Shown: one piece after another, positions 38,070-47,913 of the stretch
Layout: the number at the start of each line of letters is the position of its first letter
Numbering within the stretch: the stretch's first letter is position 1
NCBI GenBank assembly: GCA_012517855.1
Contig: JAAYUD010000067.1
Span: 100,802 to 164,801 of the forward strand
Origin: Bacteroidales bacterium
GTDB taxonomy: Bacteria > Bacteroidota > Bacteroidia > Bacteroidales > Bacteroidaceae
Reading direction: 5' to 3'
DNA length: 64,000 nt
The notes under the pieces: generated by a model
What the model saw: the letters and a program-made list of their open reading frames with translations, nothing else
What the model was told of the DNA's origin: nothing
Databases searched by the model: none
Made by a program: the position numbers and the translations under genes

Positions 38070-39985
38070 TGTCCTTTCAGCAATCGGTCTATTTCATTGC
38101 AAATACCTTCTTCGTCCATTCCGCAGAGATGATAAAGTTGATCCACTGTTCCGTGTTCTACGAAATTGTCGGGAGTGCCGATGCGTGTTATTTGCAGATG
38201 GCGTTTATGGTCGTTCATATAGTCGGTGACAATGCTGCCTATTCCGCCTTCTTTGACGCCGTCTTCTATTGTTATAAGTTTATCGAAACGGCTACCTATT
38301 TCATCAAGCATTTCCGTGTCTAGTGGCTTGGCAAAACGTAGGTCATAGTGAGCAATGGTTATATTATATTCCGCTTCGGCTTTCTCAATGGCACGTGCAG
38401 CTATAATACCTATCGGGCCATACGAAATCAAAGCCACATTTTTGCCGTCTTTCAGTTTTCGTCCTTTGCCTACGGGTATTTCTTCAAACGGGCATTGCCA
38501 ATCTATTACAGAACCGTGTCCTCTGGGGTAGCGAATCATGAATGGTCCTTTGTCCGGCAACTGAGCCGTGTACATTAATCGGCGCAGTTCACATTCGTCC
38601 ATTGGTGCAGCTAGTGTTAAGTGTGGGATAGAATGAAACAGGGCAATATCAAAGACGCCGTGGTGAGTCGGCCCGTCTTCGCCTACCAGTCCGGCACGGT
38701 CTAGGCACATCACCACGTGTAGATTCGGAATAGCAATATCATGAATCACATTGTCTACAGCTCTTTGTATAAAAGCCGAGTAGATGTTGCAAAAAGGCAG
38801 CAGCCCCTCTTTGGCCATGCCACCACTGAAAGTCACCGCATGCTCTTCGGCAATACCGACGTCGAATGTTCGTTTGGGCATTGCTTCCATCATAATGTTC
38901 ATAGAGCATCCCGTGGGCATAGCCGGTGTCACTCCTACTATCTTGGGGTTTTGTTCGGCTAGCTCGAGCAACGTTTCACCAAAAACATCCTGAAATTTCG
39001 GAGGTTGTCCGTTTTCGCTTTTCACTATTCGCTTGCCTGTTTCCGGATCGAAACGACCGGGAGCATGCCATATGGTGGCCGCTTTTTCGGCGGGAGCAAA
39101 CCCTTTTCCTTTTATGGTATGGATATGAAGCAACTTGGGTCCTTCCATATCTTTTATGTCATTCAGTACTCTTACCAGATTTGTTACATCATGGCCGTCT
39201 ATCGGCCCGAAATAGCGTATATTGAGGCCGTCAAACATGTTTTGCTGATGAGCGGCCATTGACTTCAGGCTGTTCCCAAAACGGATCAGGGCTTTGCGAC
39301 GGTCCTCGTCCATCAGTCCCAGGCGCGAAAGCAATCTGGCAATGCGGTATCTTGCTCTATTATAGCGTTTAGAGGTTGTAAACTTGGTGAGCCTGATCAA
39401 GTAGTTTTTCATACCGCCCACACTGCGGTCGATACTCATGTTGTTATCATTTAGAATGATGAGCATATTGTTGTGTGCGGTCGAAACGTTATTGAGACCC
39501 TCGAATGATAGTCCACCGCTCATTGCGCCGTCGCCTATAATCGCTACGATATGTCGTTTTTCTTTTTTCAGATCGGCTGCTACAGCCATACCCAATGCTG
39601 CCGAAATTGAATTGGATGCATGCCCGCAAGTGAACGTGTCGTATTCGCTTTCGTAAGGAGACGGGAATGGCCTGATGCCTCCCAGTTTTCTATTGGTACA
39701 GAATTGTTTGCGTCGTCCTGTCAATATTTTGTGTCCGTATGCTTGGTGTCCTACATCCCATACCAATCGGTCGTAAGGAGTGTCGAACACATAATGAAGG
39801 GCTACAGTCAGTTCCACCACACCCAATGATGAGGCAAAATGACCGGGATTGCGCGATAATTCATTGATGATATCTTCGCGTAATTCCTTGCAGACTTCGG
39901 GTAATTGCGTTACGGTCAATCGTCTTAAATCGGCCGGATAGTTTATTTGTTCCAACAAATTTGTATTTGATTCCGTTTGTTCCAT
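38066..39985 (-). CDS. dxs: 1-deoxy-D-xylulose-5-phosphate synthase
   Basis: TPP enzyme condensing pyruvate and glyceraldehyde-3-phosphate, first step of the MEP isoprenoid pathway; ispH of the same pathway is also in this window. I start at ATG 39985 (639 residues). The longer frame's ATG at 40006 falls inside the -7 element (40004-40011). Visible: [19 protein letters not shown], the TPP site [16 protein letters not shown] with DNNMSID, then YFGPIDGHD, the glutamate-bearing [15 protein letters not shown] and [18 protein letters not shown]. LysO halves follow immediately. Confidence 0.96.
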   Translation of the reverse strand: MEQTESNTNLLEQINYPADLRRLTVTQLPEVCKELREDIINELSRNPGHFASSLGVVELTVALHYVFDTPYDRLVWDVGHQAYGHKILTGRRKQFCTNRKLGGIRPFPSPYESEYDTFTCGHASNSISAALGMAVAADLKKEKRHIVAIIGDGAMSGGLSFEGLNNVSTAHNNMLIILNDNNMSIDRSVGGMKNYLIRLTKFTTSKRYNRARYRIARLLSRLGLMDEDRRKALIRFGNSLKSMAAHQQNMFDGLNIRYFGPIDGHDVTNLVRVLNDIKDMEGPKLLHIHTIKGKGFAPAEKAATIWHAPGRFDPETGKRIVKSENGQPPKFQDVFGETLLELAEQNPKIVGVTPAMPTGCSMNIMMEAMPKRTFDVGIAEEHAVTFSGGMAKEGLLPFCNIYSAFIQRAVDNVIHDIAIPNLHVVMCLDRAGLVGEDGPTHHGVFDIALFHSIPHLTLAAPMDECELRRLMYTAQLPDKGPFMIRYPRGHGSVIDWQCPFEEIPVGKGRKLKDGKNVALISYGPIGIIAARAIEKAEAEYNITIAHYDLRFAKPLDTEMLDEIGSRFDKLITIEDGVKEGGIGSIVTDYMNDHKRHLQITRIGTPDNFVEHGTVDQLYHLCGMDEEGICNEIDRLLKGH

Positions 39986-40003
39986 ATCAGATATTTCTAG
40001 CTG

Positions 40004-40011
40004 CAAAAATA
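40004..40011 (-). promoter_or_regulatory. -7 element of dxs-lysO
   Basis: Minus-strand TATTTTTG, 19 bases before the ATG at 39985; the leader would be only about 12 nt. No TTTG is found at the -33 distance. Confidence 0.6.
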
Positions 40012-40105
40012 CGAACTTTTTATGTATTTCTACTATTTTGTTGAATTAATGCTTAATGCCGTCTCTCAAAAAACTCTTCAAGTTGACTACAGGCAATAGT
40101 TAAAA

Positions 40106-40167
40106 TTGTCGTATGTTAGTTGTTTCTGTGACGTCCTTAAGTTTTTCGCGTGACGTACATACGACAA
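40106..40167. repeat. TGACGTCC element variant with 11-bp terminal inverted repeat
   Basis: Bounded by TTGTCGTATGT (40106-40116) and its exact complement (40157-40167). The left part (GTATGTTAGTT...GTGACGTCCTTAAGTTTTT) matches 16997-17032; the right part differs, as if one arm had been replaced. Confidence 0.7.
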
Positions 40168-40430
40168 CAAAAAAAGGTACATTGAATTGCTTTTTATTTT
40201 TCTTCTTATCCCGAACTAAAAATGAATTATTCAAGCTAACACTTACTGCAAAAAAAAGTTTTAAGACTCTATCCGTCATGTTATCCCATTGGTTACGAGT
40301 TACATATACAGGTGAGGCTTGTTTTTGGGACTCCGAAAAGGTGTTATCTTGCTTATTGTTAGCCTGTTATGAAATACATCCGTATGCCGTCTATGAAACT
40401 ACCGTATCTTGCGCTATAAACTTCTTTATG

Positions 40431-40470
40431 TTGTTGCGGTAAGTTCCGTTAGTTACTGCGGTAACATAAG
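40431..40470. repeat. AACTAACG-family fragment
   Basis: Contains CCGTTAGTTACTGCGGTAAC, which matches the complement of words inside 2827-2956, directly followed by the GCGACTCA hairpin and then the TGACGTCC element: three families fused in 145 bases. Confidence 0.6.
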
Positions 40471-40472
40471 GA

Positions 40473-40510
40473 TGTTTTTTGCGACTCACGCCCGTGAGTC
40501 GCAAAAAACA
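40473..40510. repeat. GCGACTCA-type hairpin, copy 2
   Basis: Perfect 18-bp arms TGTTTTTTGCGACTCACG / CGTGAGTCGCAAAAAACA with a CC loop; one more A-T pair extends it on each side. Core shared with 19454-19485 and 56009-56036. Confidence 0.85.
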
Positions 40511-40575
40511 TATGTTAGTTTTCTCGGTGACGTCCTTATGTTTTTTTGAAAACGTATGGACGTCAACATTTTTAG
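40511..40575. repeat. TGACGTCC/GGACGTCA intergenic element, copy 2
   Basis: 62 of 65 bases identical to 17001-17065, including the 8-bp inverted pair (40528-40535 / 40558-40565) at the same 22-base spacing. Confidence 0.8.
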
Positions 40576-40699
40576 ATCCTTATGTGGTTTTTGAAAGATA
40601 AGGACTCTATTAATTTAAAGTATATACGTGTATTGGATAAGGTGCATGGAATGGAAAATCTGGACGAAATCGTTTTGTGTTGTCTTATTTTACTAAAAG

Positions 40700-40859
40700 T
40701 GCGGAATGTGCGGAATAGAATCCCTATAAACTCTCTATTTTTTTATCGACGTATAACACGTTTATCATTATGATACCATCATTGTATGAAATATGATTAC
40801 ATAAAAACCAAAAATAAAAAAAATAAAAGAGGAGGGAATTCTATTCCGCACATTCCGCA
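40700..40859. repeat. Inverted pair with GCGGAATGTGCGGAAT core
   Basis: 40700-40724 (TGCGGAATGTGCGGAATAGA...) and 40834-40859 are reverse complements except for one inserted base in the right copy. Each arm itself has a 9-base tandem word (GTGCGGAAT). The 109-base interior is A+T-rich and non-coding. Resembles the ends of a non-autonomous mobile element. Confidence 0.7.
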
Positions 40860-41252
40860 GAGGTTTGTCGATTTTCGAAGCTGTGGTATGTTTTCGCTGC
40901 GATTTTTGAGTTGACCAGTTTTTTTGCCCTTTTTCAAAAAAAGGAAGTTAGTGCTCTAAAAGTGTGATGATAGATATTATTCATATTGATATATAATAGA
41001 GAATCCCAATGACTATTTGGTACCTATTAATACCTTTATGTTGCTATTTGACTTTAGTAAAAAAGACTTTTTGTCTTTATATTTCAGTATTTTATGAAAA
41101 TGATTAAAAATCTGGTCAGAATAAAAGATACTTTTATTTGTAAAGTTTATTTTAAATATGGTTCGAATTTTCTTCTCATAGAGTCTATGCGTTTACTTTT
41201 TGCTGGCGGTTAAAGCCTTTTTATGCAGAAAAGATGATGCCGGGATATCGAT

Positions 41253-42050
41253 TTATTTTTTATAAATATCCTGTATTACCAGTCCGGCAAGTGTAAATCC
41301 GAAGATGGCAGTGGTATGGGCAATTGTTCCGTTAATCCGAGCTTTCTGGCTGCACCATTCATGGTTTATCAAATTAGGATCGCCCGGTCCTATATTAGCT
41401 TTTGGGCACATGCATTTGTCTGTGCCGCACAGAGAATTGGAACCTTTATTTTCTAAAAGTTCTTCACTATACACACACATGAACTTTTTAGTCAGTTTTT
41501 CTCCTTTTCTTATTTTTCGGCGAAGTGCCGCTGCCAATGGGCATCCTATCACTTTCCAGAATTCGGCGGTCTTGATTTTCATCGGGTCCATTTTCAATGC
41601 CGCTCCCATTGATGAGAAGAATGTAGCACTTGTCTTTGTGGCTGTCCTAATTAAATCGACTTTGTTCTGAAGACTGTCTATGGCATCAATGATATAGTCG
41701 TAGCTGTCCAGATTGAAAGAATCGGAGGTCTCGGCGCTATATATCTTTTGTAAGGCTGTGATTTCTGCGGTAGGATTGATTTCCAAGAGGCGCGATTTGA
41801 GTGCTTCTACTTTGACTTGTCCAATTGTTTTGGTGGTGGCCATTAGCTGTCGGTTGATATTAGTAATGCAAATGCGGTCGGAATCGACGATGGTGATGTA
41901 TTTAATGCCCGACCTGACAAGGCTCTCGGCACACCAGCTTCCTACACCTCCAACACCGAATATGATAATACGCGTATTGGCAATTTTGTCCATCAGATCA
42001 TTGCCCACCAATAGTTCCGTTCTCTTGAAAATTCCTTTTTCTAATCCCAT
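41253..42050 (-). CDS. tcdA: tRNA threonylcarbamoyladenosine dehydratase, ThiF/MoeB fold
   Basis: 265 residues from ATG at 42050; an in-frame ATG at 42068 sits at the predicted transcription start, so I prefer the shorter form. TcdA (CsdL) uses ATP to cyclise t6A37 of tRNAs to ct6A. Visible: RTELLVGNDLMDKIANTRII, the nucleotide loop IFGVGGVGSWCAESLVRSG, NINRQLMATTKTIGQVKVEA and DAIDSLQNKVDLI. A Cys-rich loop near 212-224 (CGTDKCMCPKA) is present in many TcdA proteins. Single-gene unit with promoter at 42076. Confidence 0.92.
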   Translation of the reverse strand: MGLEKGIFKRTELLVGNDLMDKIANTRIIIFGVGGVGSWCAESLVRSGIKYITIVDSDRICITNINRQLMATTKTIGQVKVEALKSRLLEINPTAEITALQKIYSAETSDSFNLDSYDYIIDAIDSLQNKVDLIRTATKTSATFFSSMGAALKMDPMKIKTAEFWKVIGCPLAAALRRKIRKGEKLTKKFMCVYSEELLENKGSNSLCGTDKCMCPKANIGPGDPNLINHEWCSQKARINGTIAHTTAIFGFTLAGLVIQDIYKK

Positions 42051-42075
42051 TTTTATGCCTTCAATCATTTGGGCA

Positions 42076-42083
42076 CAAAATTA
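42076..42083 (-). promoter_or_regulatory. -7 element of tcdA
   Basis: Minus-strand TAATTTTG, 26 bases upstream of the ATG at 42050. It supports the shorter start. Confidence 0.55.
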
Positions 42084-42323
42084 CAATAAATATATTAAGA
42101 AACTGTTTTGAATTTTTAGAAAAATAATAGTATGAAACTGTTTCGAATTCTTTTGGCCTCTTTTTGGCGCATTTCTCGGGCTTGTTTCGAAAGTTTAGCG
42201 GGCTAAATCGAGAAACAAATCCAATAAATTCGCTCAAAAATAACCTCAAAAGACTTTCGATAAAAATTCAAAAATAGCTTCTTCTATGCTCTTTTTTGTT
42301 TCTTTGTATTTGTGAATTTCGTT

Positions 42324-44021
42324 TTAGGCAACGTTGAATGAGATAGTGAAGCAACTGCCTTTGCCTATCTCGCTATCTACTCTGATGTTGCCTCCATGTG
42401 CTTCGACAAAGTCTTTTGAGATAGCAAGGCCTAGACCGCTACCTTGGATTTTTGTTCCCGGTACACGGAAGTAGCGTTCGAAGATGGTGTCATGGTATCT
42501 GGGATCGATGCCTTTGCCGAAGTCGCGAACAAAGATTTCAACATTATGTCCCACGTGTTTTGCTCCAATGATAATTCTCGAATTTTCGGGAGAATAGTGA
42601 ATGGCATTCGACAGTAGATTCGTTACTACCCAAGCGATTTTTTCACTATCGACAAATAGTTTGGGCATTTTTGTTTCGGGATATTCTACTTCAATGTTGC
42701 ATCTGAAACGCTCTGCGAGTATTCTGGTTGCCCCTATAGCATAGTCTATCAGCTCAATAGGTTTGGTGATTTTAGGATTCAATTGCAAAGAACCTGTCTC
42801 AACTTGTGTCATTTTGAGCAGTTCGCTGGTGATGTTGAGCAGTCGTTCGCTATTCTCTTGAATACCTTGTGCCAAAGATTTCTGTTCGTCGTTCATCTCA
42901 CCTACACGGTTATCTTCCAATAGTTTCAGACTCATCATAATCGCTGCTATCGGAGTCTTCAATTCGTGTGAGATGATCGAAATGAAATTGGTCTTGGCAT
43001 TATCCAGCATTCTAAACTTGGTAACGTCCGAAAGCATGATGACGGTGCCCGATTTCTCGGGTAGGTGCAGATAGTGGACGTCATAGTAGCATTCTTTGTT
43101 GTCGGAATATATTTTGAGCGAATTGTTATCTTCTTCTTTTTTGCTTTCCAGTCCCCTGATGAGTCTCCGTAGCAGGTCGTTGGATAAAGAAATATCCAAA
43201 GCCGATTTATGAATGATTTCGGCTGCGGGAAGATTGATGATTTGCGTCAACGCCTGATTGGCAAATAGTATGCTTTTTTCGTTATCCAATCCTAAAATAG
43301 GCTCTTTAATGGCGTTTATTACCGTTTCCAAGTATTGTTTGGTAGAGATAACGCGTGCCATGCTGCTTTTTTGAAATTGCGATAGCTCTTGGGCCATATT
43401 ATTAAAGGAGCTAGCCATCTCGTTGAATTCGGAACGCGGTCCGAAATTGAGCCGTTTGTCGTAATTATGGTTCGATATTTCCACAATACCTGCCAATAGC
43501 TCTTTGATGGGCGATGTCAGTATCTTTGGGAATTTAATAAGCATAAATATGGCTATTAGAGCACTTGCTATGGATAGGACAATGGTCCAAATCAGTGCAT
43601 CGCGTGCGTCGCTTACGGCTTTTCCTGATTTCTGGCAGATGGCGTCGGTGTTGAGTTTGATAAGATGATTGATGGTTTCGTCAAGTCGGATTTTGTTGTC
43701 TTTGTCGGGACGGTGGCGAAACTGCATAAAGTCGTTTCTCAATTGGCTGGTCACCATTCGCTCCTCGCGTTCGGTAACATTGTGTTCTTGAAGTTTCAGG
43801 TTTTCCAGAAACAGGTTGGAGGCCGAGACAGAATCCTTATAAAATGAATTGACGGCAAATATCATTTTCTGAGCGTAGTCTACCGAGTTGTAATTGTCTT
43901 TCAATATGTTTTCGGTATTCAGTTTCATGATCTGTGTCGATTGGGATGTGAAAAATCCGAGACTGACAATAACAACGAGCAGTATGCCGATAGATAATGC
44001 TATTTTATTTTTTGTCTTCAT
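42324..44021 (-). CDS. Sensor histidine kinase of the kdp locus
   Basis: 565 residues: transmembrane helix about 7-25, periplasmic helical sensor (about 26-145), second helix (about 148-168), HAMP (about 170-225), PAS (about 235-335), HisKA with phospho-acceptor H352 in ISIISHELKTPIAA, and HATPase with NLLSNAIHYS, FVRDFGKGI and GSGLGLAISKDFVEAHGG. It starts 8 bases after the KdpD sensor-domain gene. It probably supplies the kinase half missing from that protein and signals to the NtrC-type regulator at 50080. The four-helix periplasmic domain differs from the KdpD membrane domain, so the input may differ. Confidence 0.88.
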   Translation of the reverse strand: MKTKNKIALSIGILLVVIVSLGFFTSQSTQIMKLNTENILKDNYNSVDYAQKMIFAVNSFYKDSVSASNLFLENLKLQEHNVTEREERMVTSQLRNDFMQFRHRPDKDNKIRLDETINHLIKLNTDAICQKSGKAVSDARDALIWTIVLSIASALIAIFMLIKFPKILTSPIKELLAGIVEISNHNYDKRLNFGPRSEFNEMASSFNNMAQELSQFQKSSMARVISTKQYLETVINAIKEPILGLDNEKSILFANQALTQIINLPAAEIIHKSALDISLSNDLLRRLIRGLESKKEEDNNSLKIYSDNKECYYDVHYLHLPEKSGTVIMLSDVTKFRMLDNAKTNFISIISHELKTPIAAIMMSLKLLEDNRVGEMNDEQKSLAQGIQENSERLLNITSELLKMTQVETGSLQLNPKITKPIELIDYAIGATRILAERFRCNIEVEYPETKMPKLFVDSEKIAWVVTNLLSNAIHYSPENSRIIIGAKHVGHNVEIFVRDFGKGIDPRYHDTIFERYFRVPGTKIQGSGLGLAISKDFVEAHGGNIRVDSEIGKGSCFTISFNVA

Positions 44022-44029
44022 GATTTATT

Positions 44030-45151
44030 TTATGATAAAATGATTAGATCTATATCCGATTTTGATAATGAATTGAAAAGATGTCGATAGCGGAATGCCG
44101 CAAAAATAATATTGGTCAAATTCAACCTCGGCTTACCAATGCATACCGAACTTATATGGTTGTTTTGACATACTTCGATGATGCCGTCTATGATATTGGG
44201 GGCCTCGTATTGTATGACTTCGGCTCCCAAGTCGATTGCCAAAATGAAATTGTTGATGAGGTGGCGTTGTGCTGCCAAGCTTATTTTATCGTTTTGCTCT
44301 TGGGGAGTGCGTACATACAAGACCGAGAATTTGGCATTGGTACTTGCTGTGAGCCGGGCTGTCTTGCGGATGATATGGCGCGACCTCTTTTCATTGGTGC
44401 CTATACATCCTAAAAAGTGCTTTTGAAGAGTGGGGATAGCAGGCTTCACTTCGCTCTCTACTTTTCTCGAAACTCGCAAGGCTACTTCTTTAAGAGCCAG
44501 CTCTCTGAGCTGTAAGATATGTTCGGGTGTAAAGAAATGGTTTAAGGCACTTTCTATTTTGTCTTCCTTATATATTTTTCCCTCTTTAAGTCTTTCTATC
44601 AATTCGTCTGACGTAAGGTCGATATTCACGACTTCATCGGCTTCTTGCAGTACATTGTCGGGGATGCGTTCTTGCACTTCGATGCCGACAATGTTTTTAA
44701 CTTCTTCGTTCAGGCTTTCTATATGTTGAATATTGACGGCCGATAGTACGTTGATTCCCGCATCCAGCAGTTCCATCACGTCTTGCCACCTTTTTTCGTT
44801 GCGGCTGCCTTCGACGTTCGTATGTGCCAGTTCGTCTACGATGACCAATTCGGGATGGAGTTGCAGTATGGCTTCCATATTCATTTCTTCCAGCTCTTTT
44901 CCCTTGTAGAAGACTTTTTTGCATGGGATGATAGGCAGCCCTTTCAGTAGCTTTTCCGTTTCGGCTCTACCATGTGTCTCTATGTAGCCTATCTGTACAT
45001 CGATGCCGTTTCTAAACAAATCTTTTGCATCGCGAAGCATACGGCAAGTTTTACCTACTCCGGCTATCATACCGATATATATCTTGAATTTTCCTCGTTT
45101 GGACCGTTGTATCAAATTGAGGAAATAATGTGCGTCATCAACCTTTTTCAT
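44030..45151 (-). CDS. kdpD: KdpD N-terminal sensor domain as a stand-alone protein
   Basis: 373 residues from the ATG at 45151; a longer frame to 45229 overlaps the promoter (45166-45173) and terminator hairpin, so I reject it. Residues about 18-225 are the KdpD domain: KFKIYIGMIAGVGKTCRMLR (Walker A), IGYIETHGRAETEKLL, and LVIVDELAHTNVEGSRNEKR. Residues about 240-370 are a USP-like domain (FLGCIGTNEKRSRHIIRKTA). The membrane and kinase parts of classical KdpD are absent; the kinase is the next gene. Cytoplasmic KdpD domain senses K+/ATP state. Confidence 0.9.
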   Translation of the reverse strand: MKKVDDAHYFLNLIQRSKRGKFKIYIGMIAGVGKTCRMLRDAKDLFRNGIDVQIGYIETHGRAETEKLLKGLPIIPCKKVFYKGKELEEMNMEAILQLHPELVIVDELAHTNVEGSRNEKRWQDVMELLDAGINVLSAVNIQHIESLNEEVKNIVGIEVQERIPDNVLQEADEVVNIDLTSDELIERLKEGKIYKEDKIESALNHFFTPEHILQLRELALKEVALRVSRKVESEVKPAIPTLQKHFLGCIGTNEKRSRHIIRKTARLTASTNAKFSVLYVRTPQEQNDKISLAAQRHLINNFILAIDLGAEVIQYEAPNIIDGIIEVCQNNHISSVCIGKPRLNLTNIIFAAFRYRHLFNSLSKSDIDLIILS

Positions 45152-45165
45152 TTTGTATTCAATTG

Positions 45166-45173
45166 CAAATATA
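45166..45173 (-). promoter_or_regulatory. -7 element for kdpD and the histidine kinase
   Basis: Minus-strand TATATTTG, 15 bases upstream of the chosen kdpD start and just beyond the kdpC terminator, so the sensor genes can be transcribed apart from kdpFABC. No TTTG at the -33 distance. Confidence 0.55.
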
Positions 45174-45187
45174 AGATATTTGTGTAT

Positions 45188-45221
45188 CAAAACCTCATGA
45201 TGATTGAAAATCATCATGAGG
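45188..45221 (-). terminator. Terminator after kdpC
   Basis: Perfect 12-bp stem CCTCATGATGAT / ATCATCATGAGG (45193-45204, 45210-45221), 5-base loop. On the minus strand it is followed by TTTTG, a short T-run, so termination may be partial. Confidence 0.7.
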
Positions 45222-45238
45222 CAAACCAATACTCAGCT

Positions 45239-45835
45239 TCAATTTAGCTGTACATTTTGTTTCTCTGTTCTGATATTATCCAAAGCGATGTTCAATTTCA
45301 ATACATTCACTTTTTCGGGTCCGAAAAGTCCGAATAACGGCTTTTCTATATGACGATCGACAATGGATTTTATTATTTTCTCATTGCACTTGCGGGCGTT
45401 GGCAATCCTGCGGATTTGGATATAGGCACTTTGTGGTGAAATATCGGGGTCAAGCCCGGATCCACTCGCTGTGACCATTTCGGCAGGTATGTCTTTGCGT
45501 TTTAAGTAGGGATGATGTTTCAGAAAATCTGTGATGCGATGATCTACTTCTGCGAGGTATTCTTTATTGCTCACAGCCTTGTTGCTGCCGCCAGAAGAAG
45601 TTCCGTCATATCCGTTGCCGGCGCATGATGGCCGTCCCCAAAAATATATATCTTTTTTGAACATCTGTCCGACATTGGCTGCACCAACAACTTTGCCATG
45701 CAGGGTAGCTACTGGTGCATCACCTCGGCCCGGTCCTGCAAATTGAGCAAAGATCCATAGCACAAGTACATAGCATACAGCCAGTAAGGCACAAAAGACG
45801 AAAGTCAGCTTGATCGATTTTATAAAATTTTTCAT
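45239..45835 (-). CDS. kdpC: Potassium-transporting ATPase subunit C
   Basis: 198 residues: one N-terminal transmembrane helix (about 12-34), then the KdpC periplasmic domain with FWGRPSCAGNGYDGTSSGGS, the conserved TASGSGLDPDISPQSAYIQI and VNVLKLNIALDNI. It stabilises the KdpFABC complex and helps nucleotide binding. 13 bases after kdpB; last gene before the terminator hairpin. Confidence 0.96.
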   Translation of the reverse strand: MKNFIKSIKLTFVFCALLAVCYVLVLWIFAQFAGPGRGDAPVATLHGKVVGAANVGQMFKKDIYFWGRPSCAGNGYDGTSSGGSNKAVSNKEYLAEVDHRITDFLKHHPYLKRKDIPAEMVTASGSGLDPDISPQSAYIQIRRIANARKCNEKIIKSIVDRHIEKPLFGLFGPEKVNVLKLNIALDNIRTEKQNVQLN

Positions 45836-45848
45836 TGTCGTAATGTTG

Positions 45849-47888
45849 TTAAAAGAACAAACCTATGAATAAGTCTATTAGTTTGATTCCGATGAAAGGA
45901 ACAATCACTCCGCCCAATCCGTAAATCAGCAGATTTCTTCGAAGTAGGGCAGAGGCTCCGATAGGTTTATAGCGTACTCCCTTTAGTGCAAGCGGAATGA
46001 GTATGGGAATAATCAACGCATTGAAGATGATGGCAGAGAGGATGGCACTTGCCGGGCTGTGAAGCTGCATGACATTCAGTGCAGCCAGTTGCGGGATGGA
46101 TACCATAAACAAGGCAGGCACAATGGCAAAGTACTTGGCCACATCGTTGGCTATGGAGAAAGTCGTCAATGTACCACGCGTCATCAGCAATTGTTTGCCT
46201 ATTTCTACTATCTCAATCAATTTTGTCGGATCGTTGTCCAGATCGACCATATTGCCGGCTTCTTTGGCCGCTTGAGTGCCACTATTCATTGCCACTCCGA
46301 CATTGGCTTGTGCCAATGCGGGAGCATCATTCGTCCCATCGCCCATCATAGCCACCAGTTTTCCGGCTGTCTGTTCTTTCTTGATATATTCCATTTTATC
46401 TTCGGGCTTGGCTTCAGCAATAAAATCGTCGACGCCGGCTTTTGTAGCTATATATTGTGCCGTTAAAGGATTGTCGCCGGTCACCATTACGGTTTTAACG
46501 CCCATCTTACGTAAACGTTCAAAACGTTCGTGAATTCCCGGTTTTATGATGTCTTGCAATTCTATGACACCGGCTACTTTTTTATTGACACTGACAACTA
46601 ACGGTGTGCCGCCATTGCCTGTAATGTCTACTATAGTATCTTCTACTTCTTTAGGAAAACTGTTTCCGGCCGACTCTACTATATTTCGGATTGCTTCATA
46701 AGCTCCTTTACGGATTTCGGTTCCGTCTTCCAAATTGATTCCCGAAGTCTTGGTTTCGGCAGAGAATTTAATTAATCGACCGCCCGTAGTTACTATTTTT
46801 CGCTCTTGTGTGTTTCTCTTGTATCCCAATTCTACAATAGATTTACCTTCGGGTGTGGTATCCGATTGAGAAGAGAGCAGACAAGCTGCGATGAAATCTT
46901 GTTCCGAGACTCCCAATGCGGGATAGAAGTTGGTAGCCTTTCGATTGCCGATTGTGATAGTCCCCGTCTTATCGAGCAATAAGGTGTCTATATCTCCTGC
47001 TGTTTCTACCGCTTTACCTGATTTGGTGATTACGTTGGCCCGTAGTGCCCTGTCCATGCCGGCGATGCCTATAGCTGAAAGCAATCCTCCGATGGTGGTG
47101 GGAATAAGACAAACGAACAACGATAAAAGTGCAGCAATGCTGATGGTTGTGCCGGAATAGTCGGCCAATGGTTTGAGGCAGATGCAAACGATAGTGAACA
47201 CTAACGTAAAGGCTGCCAACAGGATGGTCAATGCTATTTCGTTCGGCGTTTTCTGTCTGGAGGCACCTTCGACCAATGCGATCATTTTATCTAGAAAACT
47301 TTCTCCCGGACGCGTTGTTACTTTGACACGTATGCGGTCCGATAGCACTTTCGTTCCTCCTGTAACGGAGCTTTTATCACCTCCCGCTTCGCGTATAACT
47401 GGGGCCGATTCTCCGGTAATGGCACTTTCGTCTATTGAGGCCAACCCATCGGTGATTTCGCCATCCGAGGGGATGATATCTCCTGCGATGCATTCAAATT
47501 CATCGCCAACTTTCAGCTGCGAACTGCTGGTATGTTCTATCTTGTTGCCTTTAATTAGTTTCACAGGAGTGTCTTCGCGTGTCTTTCGCAAACTGTCGGC
47601 CTGAGCCTTGCCTCGTGCTTCGGCGATAGCTTCGGCAAAGTTGGCAAATATCAGTGTGATGAATAAAATAAGCATCACAAGCAGATTGTAGACAAAGGAC
47701 CCTTGAGAATTAGAAAAGGCCGAGTATACAGTGACTATCGTCATGACAGCTGTACAGACTTCTACAGTAAACATGATAGGATTTTTTATCAGAATACGTG
47801 GGTTCAGCTTTACAAACGACTGTTTTAGGCTTTCTTTTACCATTTCTTTTCGAAACAAAGCAGTCGATTTTTCATTTCTTGTATTCAT
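45849..47888 (-). CDS. kdpB: Potassium-transporting P-type ATPase subunit B
   Basis: 679 residues, normal length. Energises K+ uptake by KdpFABC. The phosphorylated Asp is D306 in [14 protein letters not shown]. Actuator motif [25 protein letters not shown] and [14 protein letters not shown] of the P and hinge regions, and the final membrane helices are intact. An Arg/Lys-rich start ([20 protein letters not shown]) precedes the first helices. 25 bases after kdpA. Confidence 0.97.
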   Translation of the reverse strand: MNTRNEKSTALFRKEMVKESLKQSFVKLNPRILIKNPIMFTVEVCTAVMTIVTVYSAFSNSQGSFVYNLLVMLILFITLIFANFAEAIAEARGKAQADSLRKTREDTPVKLIKGNKIEHTSSSQLKVGDEFECIAGDIIPSDGEITDGLASIDESAITGESAPVIREAGGDKSSVTGGTKVLSDRIRVKVTTRPGESFLDKMIALVEGASRQKTPNEIALTILLAAFTLVFTIVCICLKPLADYSGTTISIAALLSLFVCLIPTTIGGLLSAIGIAGMDRALRANVITKSGKAVETAGDIDTLLLDKTGTITIGNRKATNFYPALGVSEQDFIAACLLSSQSDTTPEGKSIVELGYKRNTQERKIVTTGGRLIKFSAETKTSGINLEDGTEIRKGAYEAIRNIVESAGNSFPKEVEDTIVDITGNGGTPLVVSVNKKVAGVIELQDIIKPGIHERFERLRKMGVKTVMVTGDNPLTAQYIATKAGVDDFIAEAKPEDKMEYIKKEQTAGKLVAMMGDGTNDAPALAQANVGVAMNSGTQAAKEAGNMVDLDNDPTKLIEIVEIGKQLLMTRGTLTTFSIANDVAKYFAIVPALFMVSIPQLAALNVMQLHSPASAILSAIIFNALIIPILIPLALKGVRYKPIGASALLRRNLLIYGLGGVIVPFIGIKLIDLFIGLFF

Positions 47889-47913
47889 AATGAGTTTGAT
47901 GTCCGTTAGAAGA

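Larger units (their letters stand above)
39986..41252. other. 1.27-kb gene-free region rich in repeats
   Basis: Lies between divergent-free minus-strand genes dxs and tcdA. Contains the dxs -7 element, the repeat elements at 40106-40167, 40431-40470, 40473-40510 and 40511-40575, and the inverted pair 40700-40724/40834-40859. Open frames here (for example 40113-40442 and 40582-40773) are composed of repeat sequence and lack promoter or family support. The 40860-41250 part shows nothing recognised. Confidence 0.6.

Noticed and set aside
39986..40006. Longer dxs start at 40006
   Set aside because: The codon overlaps the -7 element at 40004-40011; family alignments do not need the extra residues.
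40113..40442. 109-aa plus-strand frame
   Set aside because: It is built from repeat sequence, with no family match, promoter or ribosome site.
40582..40773. 63-aa plus-strand frame
   Set aside because: Runs through one arm of an inverted repeat; no support.
45152..45229. 26-residue N-terminal extension of KdpD
   Set aside because: It runs through the kdpC terminator hairpin and the kdpD promoter and is not family-like.
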